From positions 177,606,348-177,670,347 of the forward strand of contig CM024753.1 of the NCBI GenBank assembly GCA_014218235.1: 64,000 nt of DNA, written 5' to 3'. This DNA is from Colocasia esculenta. Taxonomy: Eukaryota; Streptophyta; Magnoliopsida; Alismatales; Araceae. Both the position numbers and the translations under genes were made by a program. Every line of letters begins with the position of its first letter. The stretch's first letter is position 1. Below the pieces are notes generated by a model that saw only the letters and a program-made list of their open reading frames with translations, had not been told where the DNA came from and did no database searches. Shown here in pieces: positions 11,558 to 23,553 of the stretch.

Positions 11558-11826
11558 TGTAGGATCCGGCTCTCTTGGGCCTTGGCCCCATCCTCAGGGT
11601 TGCGACGGACTTATTGGTCGTGACATTGTCGCGCCAGAAGGGCCAGTCGTGACATGCTTCTTGTCGCGGCGCCCCCGTCCGTCGCGTTAAGGTGGCGACG
11701 AAGGTGGGAGATGCATCCTTATCGTGACGTTTGGAGGTGACGCGACTTCGTTTCTGACCATTTTGACGCTTGTCCTTCCTGTCATAACAGCCTTGTCGGG
11801 TGTCAGGGCGCATACATCGTTAACAC
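11558..11826 (+). repeat. LTR E, 5' fragment
   Basis: Starts TGTAGGATCCGGCTCTCTTG and resembles the first bases of solo LTR H (55575), including the TTGGGCC and TTGGCCCC pieces and the following GTCGC motifs. It is cut at 11826 by the start of LTR D. Confidence 0.6.
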
Positions 11827-12171
11827 TGTAAGACCTGGCTTCCCGACTTTCTGTCCGGTGTCTTGGATGACTGGCCACTAACACGTCTGGGCTGGGCGAT
11901 GTGTTAGTGTCACGTCGTGGGTGTCTGATGTGACAGTCATCCTTGTCGCGACGAGCTTGTGCATTGTGTTCTTGTTGCACCTTGCTTCTCCGTCACGTCT
12001 TCGTGTCGCGCCTGGTCAACGGGTCACGACAGTGTTCCGTCGCTTCCGCCGTCTAATGACTGTCAGGGTGGTAGGCGTGTTAGTACGACTAGTCGCATTG
12101 TCGCGGCATCCCTGGGGGACGCGTTCTTGTCGCGGTGCGTTGACCCATCGCGTTAAGATCCTTAACACAAC
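11827..12171 (+). repeat. LTR D, first ~345 bp
   Basis: Starts TGTAAGACCTGG and is clearly homologous to the first ~350 bp of solo LTR D1 (47110). Shared blocks include ggatgactggccact and gtgacagtcat. It is interrupted at 12171 by the 5' LTR of Tat-C; the rest should lie to the right of the window. Confidence 0.75.
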
Positions 12172-14351
12172 TCTAGACACCCATTTCTGGCCCATAAGCT
12201 GAGCCCAAATTCCTTGTCATATCATTGATGCCCCACGTTGGCTCATCATCGCCTAGCTGGCTTTCTCTGATCATGATATCTTTCTTATTAGTTCATCACC
12301 CTGGTGGGTTCTTCCTGGTCAAATCAACCAATCTTCATCATCATCTCGTAGCTCTCTGGGTTGGGAGTTCAATGCTTCAAACTGCACGCCAATCTGATAC
12401 CCATGCGAGGAGATCAGATACTTTGAATGAGCCATATGCTGAAGGATCATGAAGGCGACAATGCCCCCGTCACGTTCTCATTCTGAAGGCGATGTCCTTC
12501 ATGTCGCATTCCTCCTCATCGATTTGTCTTCAAGCCTGAATCGATCTCCTTCAGAAGGCGACACCTCGATACGTCGCGTTCCCATTTGGCATTTTAATTC
12601 CCTGAAAATTCGCCAGAAAATGCTTAAAAGCTTTCCTTCTATGGAAGGCGACGTATCGAAGCGTCGCCACCTGATAGCGACCATGAGGTTGTCGCGTTCT
12701 GGTTTCCATTTCTAGTCAGACTTGGACCCTTGCTATTCATGAATAATCCATCTTTTAGTTGGTCTAGAGGCGTCCAAATCCTTCCAAAGTCGGAGGAAAC
12801 CTTCCTCAGGGTGTCCTTTCCACATTCTGACTCCCCTTGCATGAGCATACTTGCCCAAAGTCGGACTCCAACTCATTATTCCTCTCCCAGCCTGTTCAGG
12901 AATAATGGGGTATAAAACTCTTCATAGGGCACGGTTTAAAGCAAGGTCGGCGTCTGCTTCTTCCTCTCCCAGAGAGCTTCGAGTTCCCAGAAGACCTCTC
13001 AGCCTCCAGATGACCAGAAAGTACCCCCCAGGGCATTTTCTCCTCATCTACGCTTTCTCTCTCCTATTCTTCTTGATTTTTCTCTTCATAAATGCATGTT
13101 TAGATCTGTTTTCTTCGTAGATTTACATTAGAACACTCCACACACACCACTTTTAATCACCCAAAGGGGTTAAAACCCCACCCCACATGAGTTTCTCCCA
13201 GTTACTTCATGTTTATTTATGGTTTTGGGATAGATTCTACACCAAACGAGTTCCTAATGGGTGTTCTGTTCTTTTTTTGTTCTTGGCAGGGTTGTAGAAG
13301 ACAGTAGAAGCACAAGGCTCTTGCCCCTTGGCTGGCTGAGGAGCAGGAAGAAAGAAACCCACAGTCTTCATCTTCAGTTGTAGAAGGTGACGAGGATCTC
13401 GTCACGATCTAAGGAAGGCAACGGTCGGCACGTCGCGTTCAGAGAACCAAAAGGCGGCACCTCCATCGTCGCGTTCACAAGACCAAGTAATCTTCTGCAA
13501 CTTTCTTCCTTTTCCAAGGTAGTTAGCAGTCCCTTCATCTATTCATTTTTTTGCAACTACTTTGGTGGCGATCACAGTCTCTTTTCCTTATTTTTAATCA
13601 TCATTATTTGGGGAGCAAATCTCATGATTACACCTTTCGGCGATCACGGTGGGACTTCTAGTGCCTATCGTGCTTGTTATTGTCTTCCTCTGCTTGTTTC
13701 AGTCCTTCATGTGTGTGGTTATTCTTTAATTTTCATGTTTTTCTATTTATTTTACTATTGTTTTGAGTTCAGCAGCACTGGCTGAGAAGGCGACATTGAA
13801 GTCATCGCGATCTGAACGGCGACAAGGAGGTCGTCGCGATCAGGTCAGTGCTCCTGATTCCATCTATTTATGTGTTTTGGGTTTATTTCAAGTACTCCAT
13901 CCATGATATGAGTTGTTTTGTGCCTGATCCGTGTTTTTACAAGTCTATCAGTCCTCCATGCTATAGGGTTGTTTGATTTTTTGTGCATAATTAGGTCCTA
14001 TCTGATCTCTGTCCACTGCGAAGAAGAATGCGGTGAGCTTCTTGTCGCGATCCAGGTCGCGACAGGTGTATTGTCACCTTCTGCTTCTGAGAGCAGGTCG
14101 GCCAGATTTCTATTTTGTTAGTCTTAGGCTAGATTTTGCATGCACTCCGGTGCACGTAGGGCACATACATACTTCCATATTTTTAGTTTAGGATTGTCCC
14201 CCTCGGCGACGCCCGCTCTCTCGGCCACATATTCCTTGTGTCCGACTAGAGCACTCGCTTGAGGGCCTCCGTAAGTCCCCGCTGACCGTGGATTCCCATA
14301 CGGCTGTTGGGCTGGTTGTACCTGTTGCCACCTAGATTTAGGATTCATGCA
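12172..14351 (+). repeat. Tat-C 5' LTR (right boundary uncertain)
   Basis: The first ~830 bp align with 63172-64000 at roughly 95-96% by eye; the terminal TG is TC here. GCGAC/GTCGC inverted repeats occur at 12450-12710, 13387-13480, 13790-13840 and 14040-14075, for example GTGACGAG (13387-13394) with CTCGTCAC (13398-13405), and GGCGACG (12647-12653) with CGTCGCC (12662-12668). The right end is placed at ...TCATGCA (14351) only because TTGGTGAGCC follows as a possible primer site. The window does not contain the 3' LTR end needed to test this. Confidence 0.6.
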
Positions 14352-14647
14352 TTGGTGAGCCTGTGAGAATCCTAGTCAAACCCGAAGTTGGAAGCCTTCT
14401 CCCTTTGGGAAACCGTTCTTTTGAGGGAACTTACTAAAAGATCAATCCATTAAAAGGCAAACTTGAACCAAATAAAAGAAACCATCATCATTGCCAACTG
14501 CTTGCTTTGGGTGAGACATTTTCTCTTTCTTTTGTTTGCATAGGATTGTTTGTTTAGGAAATCAAGTGTCTGTTTAGGTTAGGTTATATCTTAAGTCTGG
14601 ACAGGCTTTCCTTGTTTTGGTGCATCTAAAATTCCCACTTTCCAAAT

Positions 14648-15206
14648 ATGGAGTCTCACTTGAACCCAATCTATGGTAATGAGAATCATGACGCTGCTTT
14701 CTACATCTCTCATGACTATGAGGAATCTCTTCCTCATGACCTCCTTGAGGAGTCGACCCGGCCCTGGGTCACTACAGTTCATGCCAGTGAGAGCCATCAT
14801 CCTGACGACGGTGGCCCGTCACTAAATGTGTGTTCTCCTCACGCAGATGATCAAGCTGCTCAACTCATGCGCCTAATTCCTCAGCTTGATCAGTCTCAAA
14901 TCCAAGATCTCAAGACAGCCCTCAAAGGAAAGGCCGCCACGTCGCCCTCACCCAGAGTAGGCACCTCTCGCCCCATGGCATCTACCTCCGGCCCCCGCAT
15001 TGTCACGAGACCAGCCGACAACACTCACATCCGGCCACGGGCCATTCGATTCACTCCCTTCGAGTCTGAGCACTACCATCCACGTGAGTCGAGGCCCCGA
15101 TCTCCCCCTTATCTCCCTTGCCATCCACCACAGCTTGAGCCGCACGCCAGGCCAGCATCTCGTGCCTCCTCCTTGTACGCTCAACCCTCCGCCGCTCCCG
15201 ACATGA
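14648..15206 (+). pseudogene. gag: Tat-C gag, N-terminal part (interrupted by CACTA)
   Basis: An ORF from the ATG at 14648 (MESHLNPIYGNENHDAAFYI) runs through an acidic segment, a short helical stretch (AAQLMRLIPQLDQSQIQDLK) and a proline/arginine-rich segment to 15206, where the CACTA terminus begins. The ORF appears to run on to 15376 only by reading into the transposon. The start is the first ATG after the leader. The capsid part continues beyond the transposon, from 44590. Placement as Tat gag rests mainly on that continuation; this N-terminal part alone has no motif I recognise. Confidence 0.65.
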
Positions 15207-15610
15207 CACTACAAGGAAAAGCGGTCTTTTCGACGGACATAATCCGTCGAAAATCCAACGGCAATCCGTCGGAACATGATCCTTCCGACAGATTTCCGTC
15301 CGAAGCTCGTCGGAATTTGTCCGTCGGAAATTGTTGGTCAGAAATTACCGACGGACGAGAATTCCGTCGGAAATAAGTCGGAAAACACCGACAGAAAAAC
15401 CCGTCGGAAATACCGTCAGAAATATAGACGGACTTACCGACCGATTCCTTCCGTCGGTAATTTAGCATTTCCGACGGAAACACACTGTTAGTATTTACCG
15501 ACAGAAACCCGTCGGAACAATCCGTCAGAACTATAGACGGAAGTACCGATAGATTTATTCTGTCGGTAATGTAAATTTCCGACAGATAAATATCCGTCGG
15601 AAAAGTGCAG
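15207..15610. repeat. CACTA left terminal inverted repeat and subterminal repeats
   Basis: The terminus CACTACAAG is followed by about 370 bp dense in CCGACGG, CCGTCGG and GACGGA motifs in both orientations. These would be the binding sites for the TNPA-type protein in this superfamily. The ORFs that cross it are not genes. Confidence 0.85.
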
Positions 15611-15944
15611 TATATTTTTTTTAAAAAATTGACAAATAAAAAAGATTTTTCAAACTTGCTACAATATTCATAAATTTCACAAATACTCACGATCAACATA
15701 ATATCATAAAATACAATAAATGTAAAATCATACAAAATAATAAATATAAAAAATCAAGACAAATCTGATGGATCGTCTGTTGTCCCTGCCTCGTCAACGT
15801 CAGGTGCCGGAGGTGGATCCTATATTAAAAAAACATAATATGAGAAACATTAATAATAATTAAAAGACACACATTATTTTAAAAAATTAAATTTAAAATA
15901 TGTGATTATTTCTCAAGTTTAATTAGATACTATTTTTATATCCA
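15611..15944. other. AT-rich CACTA interior, no gene seen
   Basis: AT-rich sequence between the subterminal repeats and the 182-bp array. No ORF or motif I can support. Confidence 0.5.
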
Positions 15945-16989
15945 TCGTTTCTTGGCTATTTTTTACATCCGTCATTTCAATGCCCAACCCAATCCGGGGA
16001 TCCAAATTGGATTCTGTCAGTTCCCACACGTCATTTTAACCCACCCGATCGTGTCGGAGAAAACGGCACGCCGATCCGATCCCTATTTGGGATTTTGGAC
16101 CCCCGGGTTGTGTGTTTTGACCCTTTATATATACTTGACTATTTTTTAGATCCATCATTTCAATGCCCAACCCAATCCGGATATCCAAATTGGATTCCGT
16201 CAGTTCCCACACGTCACTGTAACCCACCCGGTCGTGTCGGAGAAAATGGCACGCCGATCCGATCCCTATTTGGGATTTTGGACCCCCGAGTTGTGTGTTT
16301 TGACCCTTTATATATACTTGACTGTTTTTTAGATCCGTCATTTCAATGCCCAACCAATCCGGAGATCCAAATTGGATTCCGTCAGTTCCCACACGTCACT
16401 TTAACCCACCCGGTCGTGTCAGAGAAAACGGCACGCCGATCCGATCCGTATTTGGGATTTTGGACCCCCGAGTTGTGTGTTTTGACCCTTTATATATACT
16501 TGCTGTTTTTTAGATCCGTCATTTCAATGCCCAACCCAATTCGGAGATCCAAATTGGATTCCGTCAGTTCCCACACGTCACTTTAACCCACCCGGTCGTG
16601 TGGGAGAAAACGGCATGCCGATCCGATCCCTATTTGGGATTTTGGACCCCCGGGTTGTGTGTTTTGACCCTTTATATATACTTGTTGTTTTTTAGATCCG
16701 TCATTTCAATGCCCAACCCAATCCGGAGATCCAAATTGGATTCCGCCAGTTCCCACACGTCACTTTAACCCACCCAGTCGTGTCGGAGAAAACAGCACGC
16801 CGATCCGATCCCTATTTGGGATTTTGGACACCTGGGTTGTGTGTTTTGACCCTTTATATATACTTGTTGTTTTTTAGATCCGTCATTTCAATGCCCAACC
16901 CAATCTGGAGATCCAAATTGGATTCCGTCAGTTCCCACACGTCACCTTAACCCACCCGATCGTGTCGGAGAAAATGGCACGCCGATCCG
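15945..16989. repeat. 182-bp tandem repeat array, left part
   Basis: The landmark ccctttatatatacttg recurs at 16121, 16304, 16486, 16668 and 16850, a period of 182-183 bp, giving nearly six units. The array is interrupted at 16990 by Sire-F and resumes at 35229. Repeated ORFs in both strands are by-products of the repeat. Confidence 0.9.
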
Positions 16990-18741
16990 TGTTGGGTTGA
17001 GTGTGATTTCATATCATTTCCCCTCTTATTTTGATGATGACAAATGTGATTTGAATACAAATTAATTGAAACATGATAAACACATTTCACCTGAAATACA
17101 TATTCAAAAAACATGCTTCAAAGCACACTTATCATTTGTACTCATAATAAAATATTTTACTAATGATATAAGTGTTTAATTTTCAGGTACAAAGACTTTT
17201 TGCAAAGATGGTGTCGACACACCCCACAATGGTGTCGACACAACACCTCAGACTCAAAGGCAAAAAGATGAAGAAATGCTAAGACTGTGTCGACACTAGT
17301 CAAAGAGCAGGTCGACACGAGTTGTAGATTCCAGGAATTAGTCTACCCAGGTCGACACAAGATGAGGGTAGGTCGACACTGGACCTCGCTCCCAGAACAG
17401 CCTGTTTTCAGAATTGGGACAGCAGGTCGACACCACCACCAGGGCAGGTCGACACTGGATCAATTCCCAGAACAACCTGTTTTCAGAATTGGGACAGCAG
17501 GTCGACACCACCACCAGGGCAGGTCGACACTGGATCAATTCCCAGAACAGCCTGTTTGCAGAATGGAACAGCAGGTCGACGCAATATGAGAGCAGGTCGA
17601 CACTGGACCTCGTTCCCAGAACAGCCTGTTGTCAGATTTGGGATAGTGTGTCGACACCACCACCAGGGCAGGTCGACACACTACGGAAATATTCTGACTT
17701 AAGATGGATGATTGCCACGTGTCAACCTAGGATCGTGTGCCCTTGTACCTAAAGGGTATCTTTGGAATCTTTTGGGTATAAAAGGGCCCCAATTGGCTAT
17801 CCATTGTATCAAGAGACCCAACGAACTCTTGGAGCCTCCAGAAAGTTCCCTTTGGCGGTGAGAAGAGTTCATCTCCCTCCTCTGCTCTCCTGGTGACTTC
17901 TGAAGACCAATTCTCATCAATTCGATTGTGAGAATTGGGGTGTGATCATTGAAGAAGCATTTGAAGCGCCTCAAGGAAGCAGATCAAGTAGAAAGATCCC
18001 CAAGTTCAAAAGTGCAGAGCATCGCTTGGGACTTCAAGAATCCAAGCCTCTTCCCAATCTGAGCTTCTACAAGGGAGTACACTGAAGAACAAAGCCTTTT
18101 CATACAATCCTCATTGTACTTCTGTTCTTCTGAGACATTTTGAGATTGTGCAAGTGCTTCTGCATAATTCTCATGAATGTTCTCATGTTCGACATGATCT
18201 GCTGCTAGAAGATCTATGTCTTGTGTTGGTGTCTAGCAAAGTTGTTTGTGAGCCACTGTGCTCAGTTTGAGTCGTCAAACTCAAGTGTTTGTTGAGCAAT
18301 CTTGCTCAGGGATCTAGAGTAGTCTTACTCTAGAGTTGTGTGAGTTGTAAGCTCAGGTGTTGGAGTTGTCTGGCTCCAGTGGGTGTGTTACCCAAGTTGT
18401 TTAGTGAATCCTCACTGGGTGTGAGGGGTGGATGTAGGAATCACATGGGTGATTTCCGAACCACCTAAAAATCTCTGTGCACTTGTCTATTTGTGGTTTG
18501 ATTCTATTATCCGTTAGATGCTTGCATAGGATCGTTTAAGATTCACTTAATCAACTGGTTTTCTCATCTATTTTATCAACTCACTTAACATCTCATCAGA
18601 TCTGTGTTTTTCACTGTTAAAATTGCATCTGATTCTCAAAGTATTTTTAAATTGCTTAAGCTTCCGCATAGAGTGGCATAGATCTATTCATCCCCCCCCC
18701 CCCCCTTCTAGATCTTATCCATCCTTGTCCTCGATCCTTCA
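16990..18741 (+). repeat. Sire-F 5' LTR
   Basis: Starts TGTTGGGTTGAG and ends ...GATCCTTCA. It carries more than a dozen GTCGAC(AC) motifs between 17209 and 17680, and a run of C near 18698. By eye about 33 substitutions and one 24-bp indel separate it from the 3' LTR. Confidence 0.93.
17209..17683. repeat. GTCGAC motif and hairpin array in the Sire-F LTR
   Basis: Direct AGGTCGACAC motifs and palindromic GTGTCGACAC recur every 20-50 bp. The strongest pair is TAGTGTGTCGAC (17644-17655) with GTCGACACACTA (17672-17683), a perfect 12-bp stem. The 3' LTR has the same array at about 33684-34155. Confidence 0.8.
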
Positions 18742-18743
18742 AT

Positions 18744-18756
18744 TGGTATCAGAGCG
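18744..18756 (+). promoter_or_regulatory. Sire-F primer-binding site
   Basis: TGGTATCAGAGCG, matching initiator methionine tRNA, begins two bases after the 5' LTR. Confidence 0.9.
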
Positions 18757-18885
18757 GGTTTATACTTGATCTGATTTGATTTGAGCAGTTTTTGAGTATT
18801 GTGTGTCTGATTGCTTGATTGTTTGCTTGCTTGCTGAGTATTCTTTCTACGCTTTCTTCTTAAGTCAATAGATTCCAAAGGTTTC

Positions 18886-20439
18886 ATAGCTGAGGGGCAT
18901 TCCATAAATAGGCCACCATTCTTTAATGGAATGGACTATTCATACTGGAAAAATATAATGCAAGTCTTTCTAAGAGCCCAGAACTATGAAATTTGGAAAG
19001 TGGTTGAGGTTGGTCCCTATGAAAACCAGGGAGAGGAAGAAACCTGGACTAGGGAACAAATAAGAAAAGCCACATTGAATTATAGTGTCATGAACATGAT
19101 TCAATGTGATGTTCATCCCAAAGAGTATTCGAGAATCTCAATGTGCAAATTTGCCAAAGAGATGTGGGATAAGCTCAAATTACTTTATGAGGGAACATCA
19201 CAAGTGAAGGAAACTAAGGCAAATATTCTTGTTTCAGAATATGAATTGTTTATGATGAAGTCTAATGAAACAATTTCTGAAATGTTTGTCAGGTTCATGG
19301 TTATTGTCAATGGACTCAAGGCCTTAGGTAAGGACTACACAGATGCAGACTTGGTAAGGAAAATCTTACGTTCACTCTCTTCTATTTGGCACACAAAGAC
19401 CACTGTCATTGAAGATTCTAAAGATTTGTCCAAAATTTCTTTGGATGAATTGATAGGATCCTTAATGACATATGAAATCAATTTGAAAAGAAATGAAGAA
19501 CACATAATTAAGACCAAGCCAATGGCACTTAAGGCCTCTTCAAGTAACAAAGACAAAAGTCAAGAAAAGACAAGTTCTGAGGAGTCTGAGTCAAATGAGG
19601 ATGAAATTGCCCTCATGACCAGGCAATTCAGAAAATTCTTGAAATATAGAAAAGGAAAAATGTCTGGGAAAAAGAAATTTTCTTCAGGTAAAAGAAACAC
19701 TTCCTCTTCTAATTTCAACAAGAATCAAAAATCTGACGAAACTGTCATTTGTTACAGGTGTAATAAGCCAGGACACATGAAGGGAGAGTGTCCTGAGAAC
19801 AAGAAAGAAAAGCACAAGAAGTTCCAGAAGTTCAAGAAGCCAAAGGCCATGGTAGCCATTTGGTCTGATGAAGATTCAAGTGAAGAAGAAGAAGACAAAA
19901 AATCCTCAAGCTCTGACAGTGAGGAAATCTACTTCATGGCCAACAATTCTGGAGAAAAGGTAAACACCACTTTTGAAGATTTCACTGTTGAAGATTGGCA
20001 GGATGTTTATTCTGAATTAGTTGAAAAATATTCTAAAATGAGAAAAGAAAATAAATATCTCAAAAAGAAAATTGAAAACCTTTATCATAACCAATCTTCA
20101 AACAACAGAATTTGTCAGCTAGAAAATGAGATAACAGAATTAAATGAAGAAAAAGAAAATCTCATGAACCTAATTGATGATCTAAAGCTTGCCTCTCAAA
20201 AGGCCACCGAAGAATTCAAAGACTTATCTGAAAAGCTGGAAATAGAAAAACAAGAAAAACAACAAAAGATTGAAGAAATTAAAACTCTTCAAAACCAGCT
20301 AAAAGAAAGGGATGAAGTTATCCAAACCTTCACAAAAGGTAAAGATAACTTGGAGGCACTGCTAGGAACAAACATGACAACCACTTACTCATGGATTAGG
20401 ATTCAACAAACAGAAACCAAAGAAAGACAAATTTGGTGA
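18886..20439 (+). CDS. gag: Sire-F gag, with probable loss of its start codon
   Basis: Gag forms the virus-like particle and binds the RNA. The frame is open upstream of the first ATG (18931): IAEGHSINRPPFFNGMDYSY starts at 18886, where ATA stands at the position expected for the start codon in this family, so the start is probably mutated. A UBN2/Retrotran_gag-type core comes first, with WKNIMQVFLRAQNYEIWKVV, MWDKLKLLYEG and later LSRISLDEL-like helices. A basic segment follows, then a CCHC zinc knuckle (CYRCNKPGHMKGEC, about 19750-19791), an acidic serine stretch and a long coiled coil (about 20030-20360) of the kind seen in Sirevirus gags. The frame ends at 20439, ahead of pol. Confidence 0.85.
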   Translation: MAEGHSINRPPFFNGMDYSYWKNIMQVFLRAQNYEIWKVVEVGPYENQGEEETWTREQIRKATLNYSVMNMIQCDVHPKEYSRISMCKFAKEMWDKLKLLYEGTSQVKETKANILVSEYELFMMKSNETISEMFVRFMVIVNGLKALGKDYTDADLVRKILRSLSSIWHTKTTVIEDSKDLSKISLDELIGSLMTYEINLKRNEEHIIKTKPMALKASSSNKDKSQEKTSSEESESNEDEIALMTRQFRKFLKYRKGKMSGKKKFSSGKRNTSSSNFNKNQKSDETVICYRCNKPGHMKGECPENKKEKHKKFQKFKKPKAMVAIWSDEDSSEEEEDKKSSSSDSEEIYFMANNSGEKVNTTFEDFTVEDWQDVYSELVEKYSKMRKENKYLKKKIENLYHNQSSNNRICQLENEITELNEEKENLMNLIDDLKLASQKATEEFKDLSEKLEIEKQEKQQKIEEIKTLQNQLKERDEVIQTFTKGKDNLEALLGTNMTTTYSWIRIQQTETKERQIW

Positions 20440-21094
20440 GAAAAAGGGCAAAGCACCATTAATTAAATTTGTCAAAGGTCCTAATCTTGAGAACACAGAA
20501 ATCAAGCAAACATCAGACAAAACATCAAACAAAACACAAAACAAATCAAAAACTCAAAAACAAAAGAAGACAACCAGGTCGACACAGTCTCCTGACAGGT
20601 CGACACCAGTCATGGAGAGGCCGACCTGCTCAACATCAAAGGCTACAAACAACTCAAACAAAAATTCAAATAAAAATTTGAAAAACAAGAAAAAGTCAAA
20701 GAAAATCATTTATAAAAAACCTTGGACCTCCAAGACAACATTTCAAGATGATTGGACCAATCCTTGTAGCCAATGGTATGACAACCCATGTTGGTATCAT
20801 CCACAATTCTTTCCCCCAAACCTTTTGATGTACCAACAAAATCTATGGATTCCACCTCCTCATCTGAACTTCTATGCTCAAATGAAAAACTCCCCTCCCA
20901 CTAAAAACAAAAATATTGGTGCTTTCATTCCTAAGGAAAAGAACAAACAGAAAAAGACTGAAAACACCAATGAAACAAAACAAAAATAAAAAACAAGTCA
21001 AATTTGGGTGAGAAAAGATTTACTAACAATGTTCAAACATTCTGATGGTCCCAACTCTGTTTGGGTACCAAAATCTTCTCTCCACTGATCTATT
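20440..21094 (+). pseudogene. Sire-F gag-pol junction, degraded
   Basis: Shifted open stretches (20469-20681 and 20612-20989) encode lysine-, asparagine- and threonine-rich peptide and an aromatic, proline-rich segment, as is common between Sirevirus gag and protease. Two AGGTCGACAC motifs like those of the LTR occur at about 20577-20605. Frames change and stops follow before the protease at 21095. Confidence 0.6.
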
Positions 21095-23553
21095 GTGCAG
21101 GAAGGTCGTGCACCCAACACCAATGTGTGGTTTCTTGACAGTGGGTGTTTACGACATATGACGGGAGACAGAGCCAAATTCTCATTCCTGATTGAAAAGG
21201 AGGGAGGGTCAGTGACTTTTGGAGGTAAAAATAAAGGAAAGATCATAGGATCTGGTAAGGTTGGTCAAACTTCCTCAAACTCTGTAGATAATGTTTTACT
21301 AGTTGATGGTCTTGATTATAATTTCCTCAGTATCAGCCAACTATGTGACAAAGGTCACAAAGTTGTGTTTGAATCTGATTTCTGTAAGATAATTGACTCA
21401 TCAACTGATAAAATCAATTTTTTTGGAAAAAGGGAAAACAATGTCTACATGATCAACCTAAATAAAAACTTTTCTGAAAATCTTTGCTTTGTTGCAAATA
21501 AAGATGAAATTGCATGGACTTGGCACAAAAGACTTGGCCATGCAAGTTTCAGAACAATGAATAAGTTGTTAAGATTGAATTTGGTTAAGGGTCTTCCTGA
21601 ATCCTTCTCTAAAGTTGAAAATCAAGTTTGTGGGATTTGTGCTAAAGGAAAACAAACAAGAAAATCTTTTAAAAACTTCAATGAGGTACTCACATCTAAG
21701 CCACTAGAATTACTTCACATGGACCTTTTTGGCCCTACAAGAATTCTAAGTCTAAGTGGCAAAAGATATGGGTTTGTAATCATTGATGATTTTACTAGAT
21801 TTACTTGGGTTATTTTTTTGTCCCACAAAAGTGATACTTGTCTTGAATTCAGGAACCTCTGTACCACTGTCTTAACAACTTATCCATATAAAATCAAAAA
21901 TATTTTGACTGATCATGGGGGTGAATTTGAGAACACATCCTTTTCTGATTTATGTGCTGAATTTCAAATATTCCACAAGTTTTTTTCACCAAGAACTCCA
22001 GAACAAAATGGAGTTGTGGAAAGAAAGAATAGAACTCTTGTGGAAATGGCTAGATCCATGCTCTTAGGAAGTAATTTGCCCAAATTCTTTTGGGCTGAAG
22101 CTGTAAACACAGCCAATCACATTCTAAATAGAGCATTGATCATACCAAAAATCAGCAAAACCCCCTATGAATTATTGAAAAACAAAAAGCCAAATGTATC
22201 TTATTTTAAAACTTTTGGGTGCAAATGCTTTGTACACAACAATAACAAAGAAAACCTTGACAAATTTGATGCTAAAAGCCAGGAAGCTATCTTCCTTGGC
22301 TATTCTGAGGTGTCAAGGGCTTTCAAAGTGTACATTCTTAAATCTAAAAGTGTTGAAGAATCTCCACATGTTATCTTTGATGAAAATTCCTTTTCAACTG
22401 ATAATTCTAAATCTTGCAGGGAACGACAAGACACTGAAGAGGATGAATTTGTTGTGGACTCTTCACCAACCATTGAGGAGTTTGAAAACATTGAAGAGAA
22501 CCTGAACACCCCATCTTCAAGTGGTTCAGGTAATATTGTCCCAAAAGTGGGTACTTCTCAACAGGTAATTTCTGAACATAGATTTCTGAAAGATCACCCA
22601 TTAGACAATGTGGTTGGTAATGTAAATGATAGAGTTAGGACTAGATCTTCATTCCTGCATGATATTAAAGAAGACCCACTAGCTCTAATTTCCCAAATTG
22701 AACCAAAGTCAATTGATGAAGCCTTGTCAAGTTTAGATTGGATTAATGCCATGCATGATGAACTTCATCAATTTGAAAGAAATCAAGTATGGAAATTAGT
22801 ACCTAGACCTAGTGACCAAACAGTCATTGGCACTAGATGGGTTTTCAGAAATAAGTTGAATGAAAATGGTCAAGTCATTAGAAATAAAGCTAGGCTAGTT
22901 GCAAAGGGGTACAATCAAGAATTTGGAATTGATTTTGAAGAATCATATGCCCCTGTAGCTAGACTAGAAGCAGTTAGAATTTTCCTTGCTTTTGCATCCT
23001 CCATGAATTTCAAAGTTTATCAAATGGATGTCAAAAGTGCATTTTTAAATGGATATATTAAGGAAAATGTTTTTGTTGAACAACCTCCTGGATTTGAAAA
23101 TGAAAAACATCCTAACCATGTTTTCAAGCTTAATAAGGCTCTCTATGGTCTTAAGCAAGCTCCAAGAGCTTGGTATGACCGTTTGAGTACCTTTTTACTT
23201 GAAAAAAGATATTCTAGAGGAAATGTTGATCAGACCTTGTTCACAAAAACAGTCAAAAATCAAATAATTGTGGTCCAAATTTATGTTGATGACATAATAT
23301 TTGGCTCCACCAATAAAGGTCTATGCACTGAATTTTCAAATCAAATGAAGAATGAATTTGAAATGAGTCTAATGGGAGATTTAACATTTTTTCTTGGGAT
23401 CTTCATCAGTCAAGCCAAGTATGCCAAGGAACTACTCAAAAGGTTTGACTTTTAGAACCTCAAGCATTCAAGCATACATATTGCTATAAATGCTAAGCTA
23501 GAAGAAGACTCAAATGGTAAGTCAGTGGATCCAAAGACCTACAGAGGTATGAT
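21095..23553 (+). pseudogene. pol: Sire-F pol: protease, integrase and reverse transcriptase, split by Sire-G
   Basis: A 786-residue frame. The protease active site is WFLDSGCLRHM (DSG 15-17). The integrase zinc domain has H144, H149, C179 and C182. The catalytic triad is D210, D273 and E309, with 35 residues between the last two as in active enzymes. The RVT_2 reverse transcriptase runs from about 575, with D645 in QMDVKSAF and YVDD at 730-733. Near the end the usual segment after FFLG is shortened, and a TAG stop lies at 23453-23455. The frame then stays open to 23553, where Sire-G is inserted; RNase H continues at 28681. The ATG at 21095 is simply the first in the frame, since pol is normally made as a fusion. 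Confidence 0.92.

Noticed and set aside
14353..14361. TGGTGAGCC as the Tat-C primer-binding site
   Set aside because: Not claimed as a feature: I cannot match it with confidence to a plant tRNA 3' end, and the LTR end there cannot be checked within the window.
15181..15735. 184-codon minus-strand ORF at the CACTA left end
   Set aside because: It crosses the Tat-C/CACTA boundary and is made of subterminal repeats.
15952..16586. Repeated ORFs with DPRVVCFDPLYIL or GGPKSQIGIGSA
   Set aside because: Translations of the 182-bp tandem repeat; the period is not a multiple of three, so the frames shift from unit to unit.
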